Assembly (NCBI RefSeq): GCF_900177805.1
Contig: NZ_FXAX01000001.1
Span: 682,001 to 746,000 of the forward strand
Source of the DNA: Fibrobacter sp. UWB13
GTDB taxonomy: Bacteria; Fibrobacterota; Fibrobacteria; Fibrobacterales; Fibrobacteraceae
Direction: 5' to 3'
DNA: 64,000 bases
In this document: positions 1 through 7,908 of the stretch, piece by piece
How the letters are laid out: each line of letters opens with the position of its first letter
Position numbering within the stretch: position 1 is the first letter of the stretch
Notes under the pieces: generated by a model
Databases searched by the model: none
Told to the model about the DNA's origin: nothing
Seen by the model: the letters and a program-made list of their open reading frames with translations, nothing else
Position numbers and translations under genes: made by a program

Positions 1-191
1 ACGGTGAACTCGACTTCCGCATTTCGATGGAAAGCGTTGCTGAAGAACACCACACGATTCCGTACGAAATCACTAGCCGCGTGGCTCGCCGCCTGTACCG
101 CAAGTACTACTGGAAGAACCGCCTCGTGCGCTGGGATTACCTCAAGGAAGAATTCGGCGTCAAGGAATTCAAGGAATATCCATTGCGCTAG
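1..191 (+). CDS. C-terminal end of an unrecognised protein (partial)
   Basis: A reading frame is open from the left edge (first whole codon at base 3) and closes with TAG at 189-191, giving the last 62 residues of a protein. The piece is basic and aromatic, with a run RRLYRKYYWKNR and the end KEYPLR. Its codon use (CTC, CGC, AAG, GAA) matches the other highly biased genes of the window, so it is very likely a real gene. I do not recognise the family. The stop codon runs straight into the GGAG that precedes ogt, so the two may be co-transcribed. Confidence 0.7.
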   Translation, partial: GELDFRISMESVAEEHHTIPYEITSRVARRLYRKYYWKNRLVRWDYLKEEFGVKEFKEYPLR

Positions 192-203
192 GAGAAGCAC
201 CGC

Positions 204-212
204 ATGGTATGA
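204..212 (+). other. Two-codon minigene overlapping the ogt start
   Basis: A GGAG ribosome-binding site at 191-194 lies 9 nt before an ATG at 204, which reads ATG-GTA-TGA. The TGA overlaps the ogt ATG at 209 (ATGA). The best-placed start for this ribosome-binding site is therefore the minigene, not ogt, which would sit 14 nt away. This may be chance or a re-initiation arrangement. Confidence 0.3.
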
Positions 213-769
213 AGTTTAATGACCCGAAATTCACAAAGATAAGCCACCGGAATGTCTGGGGCGAATGGACCTTTATCTTCGAAGGATCAAAGCTTTGTGG
301 TCTAAAATTTCGGGAAACTTCAGATGAAGTAAAAGCGACTCCGAGCAACGTGCAGGCTTGCGCCTATGCAAGCCCCGACATGGAAACGCAATTAAATAGT
401 CGCGTTCGCAGCGCCTACCGCAAGGCGGTGAACGAACTTAATTTGTACCTCGCAGGCAAGATCTGCGAGTTTTCTATACCCATAAAAATCTACGGCACCG
501 ACTTTCAGAAGAAAGTTCTCGAAGTCACACGCAAAATTCCATACGGTAAAACTTGTACGTACAAACAAGTTGCCGAAGCTGTCGGACATCCGCAGGCAGT
601 CCGCGCCGTTGGGAATGTTCTGCACAACAATCCGATTCAGGTCGTCATCCCCTGCCACCGCGTGATTGACAGTCGCGGTCGACTGAGCGGTTATGCGCTT
701 GGCGTCGGATTAAAAAGAAGGCTCCTCTGCATGGAGGGAGCCATTCCGAATGAATTAATGTTGGAATAA
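209..769 (+). CDS. ogt: Methylated-DNA--[protein]-cysteine S-methyltransferase
   Basis: Suicide DNA-repair protein that moves the methyl group from O6-methylguanine (and O4-methylthymine) in DNA onto its own cysteine; cytoplasmic. The 186 residues carry the family's active-site motif PCHRV at about 148-152, with acceptor Cys149. Upstream lies the helix-turn-helix segment with PYGKTCTYKQVAEAVG (about 111-126) and the arginine-finger stretch RAVGNVL. The short, divergent N-terminal domain is typical of Ogt. The first ATG is used; its nearest GGAG is 14 nt away, with a two-codon minigene between. It follows an unrecognised gene on the same strand. Confidence 0.95.
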   Translation: MKFNDPKFTKISHRNVWGEWTFIFEGSKLCGLKFRETSDEVKATPSNVQACAYASPDMETQLNSRVRSAYRKAVNELNLYLAGKICEFSIPIKIYGTDFQKKVLEVTRKIPYGKTCTYKQVAEAVGHPQAVRAVGNVLHNNPIQVVIPCHRVIDSRGRLSGYALGVGLKRRLLCMEGAIPNELMLE

Positions 770-771
770 TT

Positions 772-1185
772 TTATGCGCATTGCAGTGCACCGAGCATGT
801 CATAGACTTGAGCTTCGATACTCAAAAGTTCCATGTCGTAATTCGGGGCCCACTCAAGAATCGGCACGTTGTTGCTTTGGGCATATTCGCGGAAGAGGCT
901 CTTGTCGCCAACGGAATGGCCTAACAGCACCGGGCAAGTATTGTTATGAATGTTCAAGCCTTCGATGAGCTTGTCGGATTTAAATCCATAGGACAAATTG
1001 AACACGAAGTCGGCGTTGGCACATGCTTCATCGATAACATCCTTGTCGGAGTCTGCGTCACAGGCAAAGATTTCCCCAATTTCGATATTACCGATAGCGT
1101 TGAACACACCATCCTTAATGTCCTTGAGCATGGACAGGAGCCCATGACCCAGAATCGTATCGGATCCCCAGATCAAAACATTCAT
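772..1185 (-). CDS. Small Rossmann-like (NAD(P)-binding-like) protein of unknown function
   Basis: Encodes 137 residues starting MNVLIWGSDTILGHGLLSML. The beta-strand followed by GSDTILGHG resembles the glycine-rich nucleotide-binding turn of short epimerase/reductase proteins, and a later CDADSDKDVIDEACANADFVFNLS fits the next Rossmann strands. At under 140 residues it could only be the nucleotide-binding half and has no visible catalytic Tyr-x3-Lys. The start at 1185 is chosen because AGAAGGTGG lies just upstream; an upstream in-frame start would bypass that site. It converges on ogt, with stop codons almost touching. Function is unknown. Confidence 0.7.
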   Translation of the reverse strand: MNVLIWGSDTILGHGLLSMLKDIKDGVFNAIGNIEIGEIFACDADSDKDVIDEACANADFVFNLSYGFKSDKLIEGLNIHNNTCPVLLGHSVGDKSLFREYAQSNNVPILEWAPNYDMELLSIEAQVYDMLGALQCA

Positions 1186-1346
1186 ACATCCACCTTCTTT
1201 TTTGAGAATCAAGCAATGTTTGCCGGATGACATTCATTACTTTTTTCTTACGCGCCGCATATATAGTAAAATTTACTCTAATTTGGAATAAAAAGTTAAA
1301 AAAATCATACAAAAATTTGATTTTTATCACATTTCGTAAATAAATT

Positions 1347-1392
1347 AAAAGGCGAGTGCCGCGACCATACTTGTATGGTCATGGTCGAGCCG
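1347..1392. repeat. Dispersed GGCGARYGCCGCG element, copy A
   Basis: Begins AAAAGGCGAGTGCCGCGAC and ends CATGGTCGAGCCG, with about 14 variable bases between. A second copy with the same two conserved ends lies at 27830-27880 upstream of glyS. The middle of this copy holds the palindrome CCATACTTGTATGG. Confidence 0.55.
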
Positions 1393-1463
1393 TAAGGTTG
1401 GCGCTTGCGCCAGGATGGGTTTAAGTTTTTCCGAGCTGGGGCCCCGCCCGCATGACGTACTTT

Positions 1464-1495
1464 TTGGTTCTTGAAAAGAATAATTACTATATTTA
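1464..1495 (+). promoter_or_regulatory. Possible pfp promoter
   Basis: TTGGTT (1464-1469) and TATATTTA (1488-1495) are separated by 18 nt. The second box is a one-base variant of the TAnnTTTG pattern seen before many genes in the window. The leader to the pfp start would be about 50 nt and contains the GCGGG hairpin. Confidence 0.35.
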
Positions 1496-1551
1496 CGCCG
1501 GATTTTAACCAAAAACCCGCCTTTTTGCGGGATTAACAAAAGGAATAAACA

Positions 1552-3213
1552 ATGTCCGAAAATCTCTCTGTACTGACCAAGGCCCGTCAGGCCTATCAGC
1601 CGAAGCTCCCGGTCTCCCTCAAGAATGGTGCCCTGAGCGTGAAGATTAACAAGGGTGCAGCTACGGAATCCGTTAGCGACCAGGCAAAGATCAAGGAACT
1701 CTTCCCGAACACCTACGGTCTTCCGGTTGTTCAGTTCGAAGCTGCCGAAGCCAAGGCTGGCAAGGCTCTCCGCATGGGCGTGGTTCTCTCTGGTGGCCAG
1801 GCTCCGGGTGGACATAACGTTATCGCTGGTATCTACGACGGCATCAAGTCCGTTTCCAAGGATTCCGTCCTTTTCGGTTTCCTCGGCGGTCCGAGCGGTC
1901 TCGAAAACGGCAAGTACATTGAAATTGACGACGCCAAGATGGACGCCTACCGCAACGCCGGTGGCTTCGACATGATCCAGTCTGGTCGTACCAAGCTCGA
2001 AACTGAAGAACAGTTCAACAAGTGCATCGCTGTTGCTAACAAGCTCGACCTCGACGCTATCGTTATCATCGGTGGTGACGACTCCAACACGAACGCAGCT
2101 GTTCTCGGTGAATACTTCCAGTCCAAGGGCGTCAAGACCTGCGTTTGCGGTTGCCCGAAGACCATCGACGGTGACTTGAAGAACGAATACATCGAAACCT
2201 CTTTCGGTTTCGACACCGCTGTGAAGACCTACTCTGAACTCATCGGCAACATCATGCGCGATGCTAACTCCGCTCAGAAGTACTGGCACTTCATCAAGCT
2301 CATGGGCCGCTCTGCTTCCCATATCGCTCTCGAAGCCGCTCTCCAGACCCACCCGAACATCTGCCTTATCTCTGAAGAAGTCAAGGCTAAGCAGATGAAG
2401 CTCAAGGACGTGATCAAGCAGGTTGCTGACGTTGTCTATGCTCGTGCAGCTCAGGGCAAGAACTTCGGTGTCGCCCTCATTCCGGAAGGCCTCCTCGAAT
2501 TCATCCCGGACGTTGGCGTCCTTATCTCTGAACTTTCTGAAGCCCTCGCCCACCACGAAGCTGAAGTCGAAGGTCTCGACACGGCTGCTAAGGTCGAAAA
2601 GCTCTGCGCATGGGTCAGCGCTGAATCCGCTGAAGTCCTCAAGAGCCTCCCGGCTGGCATCCAGGCTCAGCTCATGCTCGAACGCGACAGCCATGGCAAC
2701 GTTCAGGTTTCTCTCATCGAAACTGAAAAGCTCATCATCGAAATGGTCAAGAAGGAACTCAAGAACCGTGGTGACTTCAAGGGCAAGTTCTCTGCTCTCA
2801 ACCACTTCTTCGGTTACGAAGGCCGTTGCGCAGCTCCGTCCAACTTCGACGCAGACTACTGCTACAGCCTCGGCTTTGCTGCCTCTGTTCTCGCCCTCAA
2901 TGGCATGAACGGCTACATGAGCTCAGTCCGCAACGTCACCAAGGGTATCGAAAACTGGGTCGCTGGCGGCCTTCCGATCACCATGATGATGAACATCGAA
3001 CGCCGTCACGGTGCCGACAAGCCGGTTATCCGTAAGGCTCTCGTTGAACTCGAAGGCCCGATGAGCGCTCCGTTCAAGTACTTCGCCGCTCGCCGCGACG
3101 AATGGGCAAAGACTGAATCTTACACCTACCCGGGTCCGATCCAGTACTGGGGTCCGAGCGAAGTTTGCGATATCACGAACTTCACGATCAAGCTCGAACG
3201 CGGTGCAATGTAA
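1552..3213 (+). CDS. pfp: Diphosphate--fructose-6-phosphate 1-phosphotransferase (PPi-PFK)
   Basis: Reversible glycolytic enzyme using pyrophosphate instead of ATP to phosphorylate fructose 6-phosphate; cytoplasmic. The 553-residue length matches the long PPi-dependent class rather than the ~320-residue ATP enzymes. Visible motifs: the diphosphate-binding GVVLSGGQAPGGHN (about 76-89), GGDDSNTNAA (174-183, with Asp after GGD where ATP enzymes have Gly), the catalytic PKTIDGDLKN (202-211), and MGRSASH (about 250). The start is preceded by AAAAGGA. Codon use is extremely biased (CTC, GAA, AAG, GGT), as expected for a highly expressed central-metabolism gene. A strong terminator follows directly. 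Confidence 0.97.
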   Translation: MSENLSVLTKARQAYQPKLPVSLKNGALSVKINKGAATESVSDQAKIKELFPNTYGLPVVQFEAAEAKAGKALRMGVVLSGGQAPGGHNVIAGIYDGIKSVSKDSVLFGFLGGPSGLENGKYIEIDDAKMDAYRNAGGFDMIQSGRTKLETEEQFNKCIAVANKLDLDAIVIIGGDDSNTNAAVLGEYFQSKGVKTCVCGCPKTIDGDLKNEYIETSFGFDTAVKTYSELIGNIMRDANSAQKYWHFIKLMGRSASHIALEAALQTHPNICLISEEVKAKQMKLKDVIKQVADVVYARAAQGKNFGVALIPEGLLEFIPDVGVLISELSEALAHHEAEVEGLDTAAKVEKLCAWVSAESAEVLKSLPAGIQAQLMLERDSHGNVQVSLIETEKLIIEMVKKELKNRGDFKGKFSALNHFFGYEGRCAAPSNFDADYCYSLGFAASVLALNGMNGYMSSVRNVTKGIENWVAGGLPITMMMNIERRHGADKPVIRKALVELEGPMSAPFKYFAARRDEWAKTESYTYPGPIQYWGPSEVCDITNFTIKLERGAM

Positions 3214-3231
3214 TCTTTGATTGCATAAAGC

Positions 3232-3268
3232 AAAAAAGAGAAGCTCAACAGAGCTTCTCTTTTTTTTC
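3232..3268 (+). terminator. pfp terminator
   Basis: Perfect stem AAAAAAGAGAAGCTC / GAGCTTCTCTTTTTT around an AACA loop, followed by more T residues. It lies 19 nt after the pfp stop. Confidence 0.85.
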
Positions 3269-3280
3269 GAGATGTAGATG

Positions 3281-3303
3281 CCCGCTCGGTGGCGGGCATG
3301 ACA
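3281..3303. repeat. Dispersed ATGACA-ending palindrome
   Basis: CCCGC-TCGGTG-GCGGG followed by CATGACA. It matches the copy at 31251-31273 at all but one base. A further hairpin (TGGCGGGC-AAA-GCCCGCCA, 3317-3335) and GGGGCTAAAGCCCC (3355-3368) follow. Confidence 0.7.
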
Positions 3304-3389
3304 GGCATGCAAAAAATGGCGGGCAAAGCCCGCCACATTTATTAATTTAACTGGATGGGGCTAAAGCCCCAACTCCTTGGCTCGGTTAT

Positions 3390-3411
3390 AAAAAAGAGCA
3401 CGCTCTTTTTT
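3390..3411 (-). terminator. prfB terminator (symmetrical)
   Basis: Perfect 22-bp inverted repeat AAAAAAGAGC-AC-GCTCTTTTTT between the convergent genes pfp and prfB. On the minus strand it ends in a T run and would stop prfB transcription. A (C/G)CTCAGGATGACGA repeat element lies between it and the prfB stop. Confidence 0.7.
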
Positions 3412-3476
3412 GCAACACTCGCCTTCTGAGTTGTCTTCGCTTCGCTCAGGATGACGAATCACGAAAGCAAGGCGCG

Positions 3477-4587
3477 TTACTGCTTATTCGCTTCGCTTGT
3501 GCTCAGCAGATAAGCGTCGATGAACGGCTTGATCTTTCCATCGAGCACGCCTGCCGTGTCAGACGTTTCAACGCCTGTGCGGAGGTCCTTCACGAGCTGG
3601 TACGGCTGCAACACGTAGCTGCGGATCTGGCTACCCCATTCGACCTTCTTTTTCTCGGCCATGCGGGCATCGCGCTTCGCTTCTTCTTCCAAGCGGTAGT
3701 GTTCTGCGACCATGGTCTTGAGCATCTTGTAGCAGGTTTCACGGTTTTGGATCTGGGAACGTTCCGTCTGGCAGCTCGCCATGATACCTGTCGGCAAGTG
3801 GGTCATGCGCACTGCGGAATCCGTCTTGTTGATGTACTGACCACCAGCACCACTACTGCGGTACGTGTCCACGCGCACTTCGGACATGTCGAGATCGAAT
3901 TCCACATCTTCGTGTTCGGGGTACAGATAAACGGCAGTAAAGCTCGTATGACGGCGGGCATTGGCATCAAACGGGCTGATGCGCACCAAGCGATGAACGC
4001 CGATTTCCGAACGGAGCAAGCCGTAAGCGTTTTCGCAAGTGATTTCAATCGTAGCACTCTTGAGACCCGCATCTTCTGCTTCCTGGAAGTCCACAACCTT
4101 GAAATCCATCTTTTCGCGTTCAAAGAAATGCGTGTACATGCGGAAAAGCATGAGCGCCCAGTCCTGGGACTCTGTACCACCTGCACCCGGATGGATGGAC
4201 ATGAGGCATGCACAGGCATCGTCCGGACCGTTCAGCATCTTCTTGAATTCCATAGCTTCGACTCTAGACTTTAGGTCTGCAATGTCGGATTCAAGCGTCG
4301 CCGTAAGGTCGGCAGATTCTTCGTCCTTGCTCATTTCATAAAGCTCGGCAAGGTCGTCGCATGTCTGAGAAACTTCTTTCCAGGAATCAATGAGACCCTT
4401 GAGGTTCCCAATCTTTTTCATCATTGCCTGCGCCTTTTCCTGATCGTTCCACAGGTTCGGGTCGCCGGAATCCTTTTCAAGGACGTAGAGTTCTTCGGTC
4501 TTTGCCTCTAAGTCAAAGATACCCCCAGAGTTTATCGATGCGGCTGCGCAACTCGATAAGCCCGGTATGTGTAGTGTTGAATGCCAT
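3477..4587 (-). CDS. prfB: Peptide chain release factor 2 (programmed +1 frameshift)
   Basis: Terminates translation at UGA and UAA. The gene starts at ATG 4587 (upstream AGAGG) with a 24-codon zero frame, MAFNTTHTGLIELRSRIDKL..., ending CTT at 4518-4516 followed by an in-frame TGA at 4515-4513. Slipping by one base (CTT TGAC) continues as DLEAKTEEL in the +1 frame, giving 369 residues. The slip site is preceded by CTCTGGGGGTAT, matching the Shine-Dalgarno-like stimulator of bacterial prfB. The RF2-specific SPF tripeptide (RISPFDANARR) and the catalytic GGQ (GAGGQYINKTDS) are present. A single-frame reading from a TTG at 4592 would give a nonsense N-terminus and is rejected. Confidence 0.96.
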
Positions 4588-4684
4588 ATCAAACCTCTAA
4601 TATCAGCTAGTTAAAAAAAGAAGTGCCATCCTGAGTGCAGAACCGTAGATTCAAAATCGAAGGACCCAAAAGGATCTCTGGATT

Positions 4685-4717
4685 CTTCGACTTCGCTACG
4701 CTTCGCTCAGAATGACA
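4685..4717. repeat. Dispersed CTTCG...GCTCAGAATGACA element
   Basis: CTTCGACTTCGCTACGCTTC followed by GCTCAGAATGACA, in the gap between prfB and the parvulin gene. It belongs to the same ATGACA-ending family as copies at 3430-3460 and 56771-56819. Confidence 0.6.
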
Positions 4718-4737
4718 CGTACAAACAGTTCGTGCTA

Positions 4738-5745
4738 TTACTTAGCAGAGCCGATTGCCTGAGGCGGTTCGTACTTCTTGTCGAGGTACTGGACCTTGTA
4801 GGTCTTGCCGAGGTCGTCGAGGTAAGCCTTGAGCTTAGCCTGGCGTTCCTGTTCAGCCTGCACACGCAAGATGTAATCGATCTGGTGCTTGTAGCTTTCA
4901 AACTTGCCGTCGTTCTTTTCAGTAAGCATGAAGATAGACACACCGTCATTTTCCGTAATGACTTCGGAAATTTCACCGACCTTGATCTTGCCAACAGCCT
5001 TGGCGAAAGCGGCACTCTTGGACTTGGCGAGGAACTTGTTCATGATACCGCCAGTCTTCTTAGCATCCTTGTCGTCGCTGTACATGGCAGCAAGCTGAGC
5101 AAACGTAGCCTTCTTGGAGCGAACCTGGGCTGCAAGACCCTTCAACATATCCTTAGCGTCGTTGATTTCCTGAGCGCTCTTACCCTTGGTAGAGATAAAG
5201 ATGCGGGCACCGCTAATCGTATCGTTGATAGCGACCTTAGTCTTGTTGAGTTCCCAGAAAGCCTGGAGCTGCTTTTCGGTCGGAGCTTCCGGATACGGAA
5301 CCTTCTTTTCGAGAATCTGTTCGCTCTTGAGCTGGTCTTCAATCTTGGACTTGAACTGAGCCATCGTCGTGTTAGACTTCTTGAGTTCCTTCTGGAAAGC
5401 TTCTTCGCTCGGGAACTGCTTCTTGAAGAGTGCGGTCAAGCTGTCCACCTTGGATGCGGAAACCTTGATGCCCATCTTCTTGGCTTCGAGCTTGATGAGT
5501 TCCTGACCCACGAGATTGTCAACAACGGCATAGCGAAGTTGAGTCATCATTTCTTCAGTCAACTTCTGGCCCGGAGCCTGCTGCTGACCGAGCATGGTTG
5601 CAAGGCTATCGATTTTACCAGCAGAAATACCGGTCTTTTCGACACGGATGACATCGATGCTTTTCGTATTCATCAACTGAGCAGAAGCAATACCGGCAGT
5701 AACGAGCACGGCAGCAACACCACGAGAAATGAGTTTAAGAGACAT
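4738..5745 (-). CDS. Parvulin/SurA-like periplasmic peptidylprolyl isomerase-like protein
   Basis: 335 residues with a signal peptide (MSLKLISRGVAAVLVTAGIASAQ), a helical SurA-N-like chaperone region (about 60-165: TEEMMTQLRYAVVDNLVGQELI, ... EDQLKSEQIL), and a parvulin-like domain (about 180-285) containing YSDDKDAKKTGG and VGEISEVITENDGVSIFML. The likely role is folding of outer-membrane proteins in the periplasm. Oddity: the parvulin first strand reads GARIFIST where active enzymes have H-I-L, so the catalytic histidine seems absent and the protein may act mainly as a chaperone. Transcribed toward prfB, separated by a repeat element. Confidence 0.85.
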   Translation of the reverse strand: MSLKLISRGVAAVLVTAGIASAQLMNTKSIDVIRVEKTGISAGKIDSLATMLGQQQAPGQKLTEEMMTQLRYAVVDNLVGQELIKLEAKKMGIKVSASKVDSLTALFKKQFPSEEAFQKELKKSNTTMAQFKSKIEDQLKSEQILEKKVPYPEAPTEKQLQAFWELNKTKVAINDTISGARIFISTKGKSAQEINDAKDMLKGLAAQVRSKKATFAQLAAMYSDDKDAKKTGGIMNKFLAKSKSAAFAKAVGKIKVGEISEVITENDGVSIFMLTEKNDGKFESYKHQIDYILRVQAEQERQAKLKAYLDDLGKTYKVQYLDKKYEPPQAIGSAK

Positions 5746-5905
5746 TATTTATCCTTTTATTAAAAATATCAAGGTTTTTAAAATTCAAGGGTTAATATAG
5801 AAAACTTACAACTCACACGCGTATCATAATCGTGATTTTACGCAAACAAAACAATGTTCTTACAAAAAATTGAAGTTATGACTCGTTTTTGCTAAATTAT
5901 TGCAC

Positions 5906-6769
5906 ATGAACAAGATTAAAGTATATACGTTGCAAGGCAAATGGACCGGGGATTTCGATTCCAATAACAAGTGGTACAAGGACGAAGCGCTCAAGCTCAA
6001 GGGCAAAGACATCGATTTGCTCGTCCTCCCCGAACTTTTCCACACTCCGTACTTCCCGTTCGAAGAAAACGCAGACTTTTTCGATTTAGCGATTGAAAAG
6101 GATCACCCGATTGTCGCCGAATGGCAAGAAATTGCAAAGGAACTGAACGCCGTTGTCGTGTTCCCGTTCTTTGAAAAGCGCGCTCGTGGCATCTACCACA
6201 ACTCGGCATTCGTGTTTGAACGTGACGGAAGCATCGCTGGGCTTTACCGCAAGAGCCACATTCCCGATGACCCCGCCTTCTACGAAAAGTATTACTTTAT
6301 TCCGGGTGACACCGGTTTCGAACCGATCAAGACGAGCGCAGGTACGCTTGGCGTGCTTATTTGCTGGGACCAGTGGTTCCCTGAAGCCGCCCGTATCATG
6401 AGTCTCAAGGGTGCCGACGTGCTCATCTACCCGACCGCAATTGGCTGGATGGATTCTGAACCCAAGGAAATTTACCCGCGACAGCAAGATAGCTGGATGA
6501 CAGTCATGCGCGGACATGCGATTGCAAACCGCACATTCGTGATTGCTGCTAACCGCTCGGGCGTCGAAGGACACCTCACGTTCTGGGGCACAAGCTTTGT
6601 CGCTGCACCGGACGGATACATCTTGCAAAAGTGCGATCCGGAATTCTTGGGTGCAAGCTATGTCGAGCTCGACCTTGCCGAAACCGAAGAAAATCGCCGT
6701 TGGTGGCCGCATTTCCGCGACAGACGCGTGGACTTGTACAAGGACATTTTGAAGATTTGGGCTGATTAG
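5906..6769 (+). CDS. aguB: N-carbamoylputrescine amidase
   Basis: Nitrilase-superfamily hydrolase turning N-carbamoylputrescine into putrescine, CO2 and ammonia, the last step of the agmatine route. All three catalytic residues are visible: Glu43 in LPELF, Lys116 in YRKSHIPDD, and Cys153 in ICWDQWFPE. The 287-residue length fits, and YEKYYFIPGDTGF and GWMDSEPKE are typical of AguB. ATG 5906 is chosen over an adjacent in-frame TTG at 5900. A TAAATTAT box lies 5 nt before the ATG and there is no Shine-Dalgarno. The partner enzyme aguA follows 116 bp downstream, beyond an array of 7-bp repeats. Confidence 0.95.
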   Translation: MNKIKVYTLQGKWTGDFDSNNKWYKDEALKLKGKDIDLLVLPELFHTPYFPFEENADFFDLAIEKDHPIVAEWQEIAKELNAVVVFPFFEKRARGIYHNSAFVFERDGSIAGLYRKSHIPDDPAFYEKYYFIPGDTGFEPIKTSAGTLGVLICWDQWFPEAARIMSLKGADVLIYPTAIGWMDSEPKEIYPRQQDSWMTVMRGHAIANRTFVIAANRSGVEGHLTFWGTSFVAAPDGYILQKCDPEFLGASYVELDLAETEENRRWWPHFRDRRVDLYKDILKIWAD

Positions 6770-6770
6770 T

Positions 6771-6862
6771 TGTTAGCCGTTAGTCATTAGCTATTAGTAA
6801 AAAAGGCAGCAAAGCTGCAATTATAAGACTAAGGACCATTGACTAATGACTATTGACCAAAG
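6771..6862. repeat. Two opposed 7-bp-period arrays around a small hairpin
   Basis: 6771-6799 repeats TTAGCCG/TTAGTCA/TTAGCTA/TTAGTAA; 6827-6862 repeats GACTAAG/GACCATT/GACTAAT/GACTATT/GACCAAA. The two units are reverse complements of one another and flank GCAGC-AAA-GCTGC (6807-6819), so the whole can fold as a long imperfect hairpin. It lies between aguB and aguA. Confidence 0.7.
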
Positions 6863-6885
6863 ATTTAATATAAAGGATTTTTTCC

Positions 6886-7908
6886 ATGACGAAAAATTCA
6901 ATTCGTTATCCGGCGGAATGGGAAAAGCAGAGTGCCACGTGGCTTGCATTCCCGCACAACAAGACGAACTGGTATGGTGAACGCGGCATCAACATCCGCA
7001 AGTTCTATGTAGAACTTATCCGTAATATCACGGAATTCCAGCCGGTGAATCTGTTGCTCCCCGCCAAAAACTTTTTGACCGACGAAGAAAAGGCATCTCT
7101 CGCCAATCGCCCGTTCCCGGTGAACTTTATCGTCATCAAGACAAACGACATCTGGATTCGCGACTACGGTCCGTTCTTTATGAAAAAAGGCGACAAGAAG
7201 GTCGTTACCGAAACGCAGTTTAACGCCTGGGGCGCCAAGTTCCCGCCATGGGGACTCGATAACGCCATCCCGCAGAAGATTGCCGAAAAGCAGGGGCTCC
7301 CGCTCAACGAAAGCGTCCCGTTCATCTTCGAAGGCGGCGCTATCGAAGTCAACGGAGATGGTCTCGGCATTACGACCGAAGATTGCCTCGTCGGCAAGAA
7401 CCGCAACGATGAAAAAGACTTGAAGAAAGTCGTCAAAGCTCTTTGCAAGGCTTTTGGCCTCAAGGAAATGCTCGTACTCCCGCACGGATTACACGGCGAC
7501 CACACGGACGGCCACATCGATAACGTTGCACGCTTTGTCGCTAAAGACAGAGTCGTCATGTGCATGACGGACAACAAGCGCTCCCCCAACTACGCGATTT
7601 TGACCGAAGCCCAGCAGTTCATCGAAAGCTGGCTTAAGGAACATTACGAAACCGCCAAGGTCGATACGCTCCCGCTCCCGCCGCAGCGCGTGCTAGATGA
7701 CGGACAAATTCTCCCAGCATCGTACATGAACTACATCTACGTGAACGGTGGACTCATCTTCCCGAAATACAAGTGCCCGAACGATGCGAAGGCAAAGAAG
7801 TATTTCGAGAGCGTGTACCCGGATCGCAAGGTAATTGGTATTGATTGCCGCACTGTGATTGAAGAAGGCGGCAGCCTCCACTGCATGAGCAAGCACGAAA
7901 GCGAGTAG
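6886..7908 (+). CDS. aguA: Agmatine deiminase
   Basis: Hydrolyses agmatine to N-carbamoylputrescine and ammonia, supplying AguB's substrate; cytoplasmic. It belongs to the peptidylarginine-deiminase/guanidino-modifying family: WLAFPHNKTNWYG at the N-terminus, IRDYGPFF (about 87-94), EGGAIEVNGDG, the His-Asp motif HGDHTDGHIDNVARF (about 203-217), and catalytic Cys333 in GGSLHCMSKHE near the C-terminus. At 340 residues it is slightly shorter than usual (~365) but complete. The start is preceded by AAAGGA. With aguB it provides putrescine from agmatine; no arginine decarboxylase is seen in the window. Confidence 0.95.
   Translation: MTKNSIRYPAEWEKQSATWLAFPHNKTNWYGERGINIRKFYVELIRNITEFQPVNLLLPAKNFLTDEEKASLANRPFPVNFIVIKTNDIWIRDYGPFFMKKGDKKVVTETQFNAWGAKFPPWGLDNAIPQKIAEKQGLPLNESVPFIFEGGAIEVNGDGLGITTEDCLVGKNRNDEKDLKKVVKALCKAFGLKEMLVLPHGLHGDHTDGHIDNVARFVAKDRVVMCMTDNKRSPNYAILTEAQQFIESWLKEHYETAKVDTLPLPPQRVLDDGQILPASYMNYIYVNGGLIFPKYKCPNDAKAKKYFESVYPDRKVIGIDCRTVIEEGGSLHCMSKHESE

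Larger units (their letters stand above)
1186..1551. other. Divergent intergenic region between the small Rossmann-like gene and pfp
   Basis: These 366 bases hold the AT-rich upstream region of both divergent genes, one copy of a dispersed GGCGARYGCCGCG element (1347-1392) containing a perfect CCATACTTGTATGG palindrome, a possible pfp promoter, and a small CCCGC-CTTTTT-GCGGG hairpin (1516-1531) shortly before the pfp ribosome-binding site. No additional gene is apparent. Confidence 0.6.

Noticed and set aside
1345-2805. Long (486-codon) frame antisense to pfp
   Set aside because: Follows from the strong codon bias of pfp; its translation has no domain and it runs through the pfp promoter and coding region.
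4588-4592. TTG start for prfB giving a single uninterrupted frame
   Set aside because: The resulting N-terminus (MIWHSTLH...) is unlike RF2, while the ATG frame gives an RF2-like start and a textbook frameshift site.
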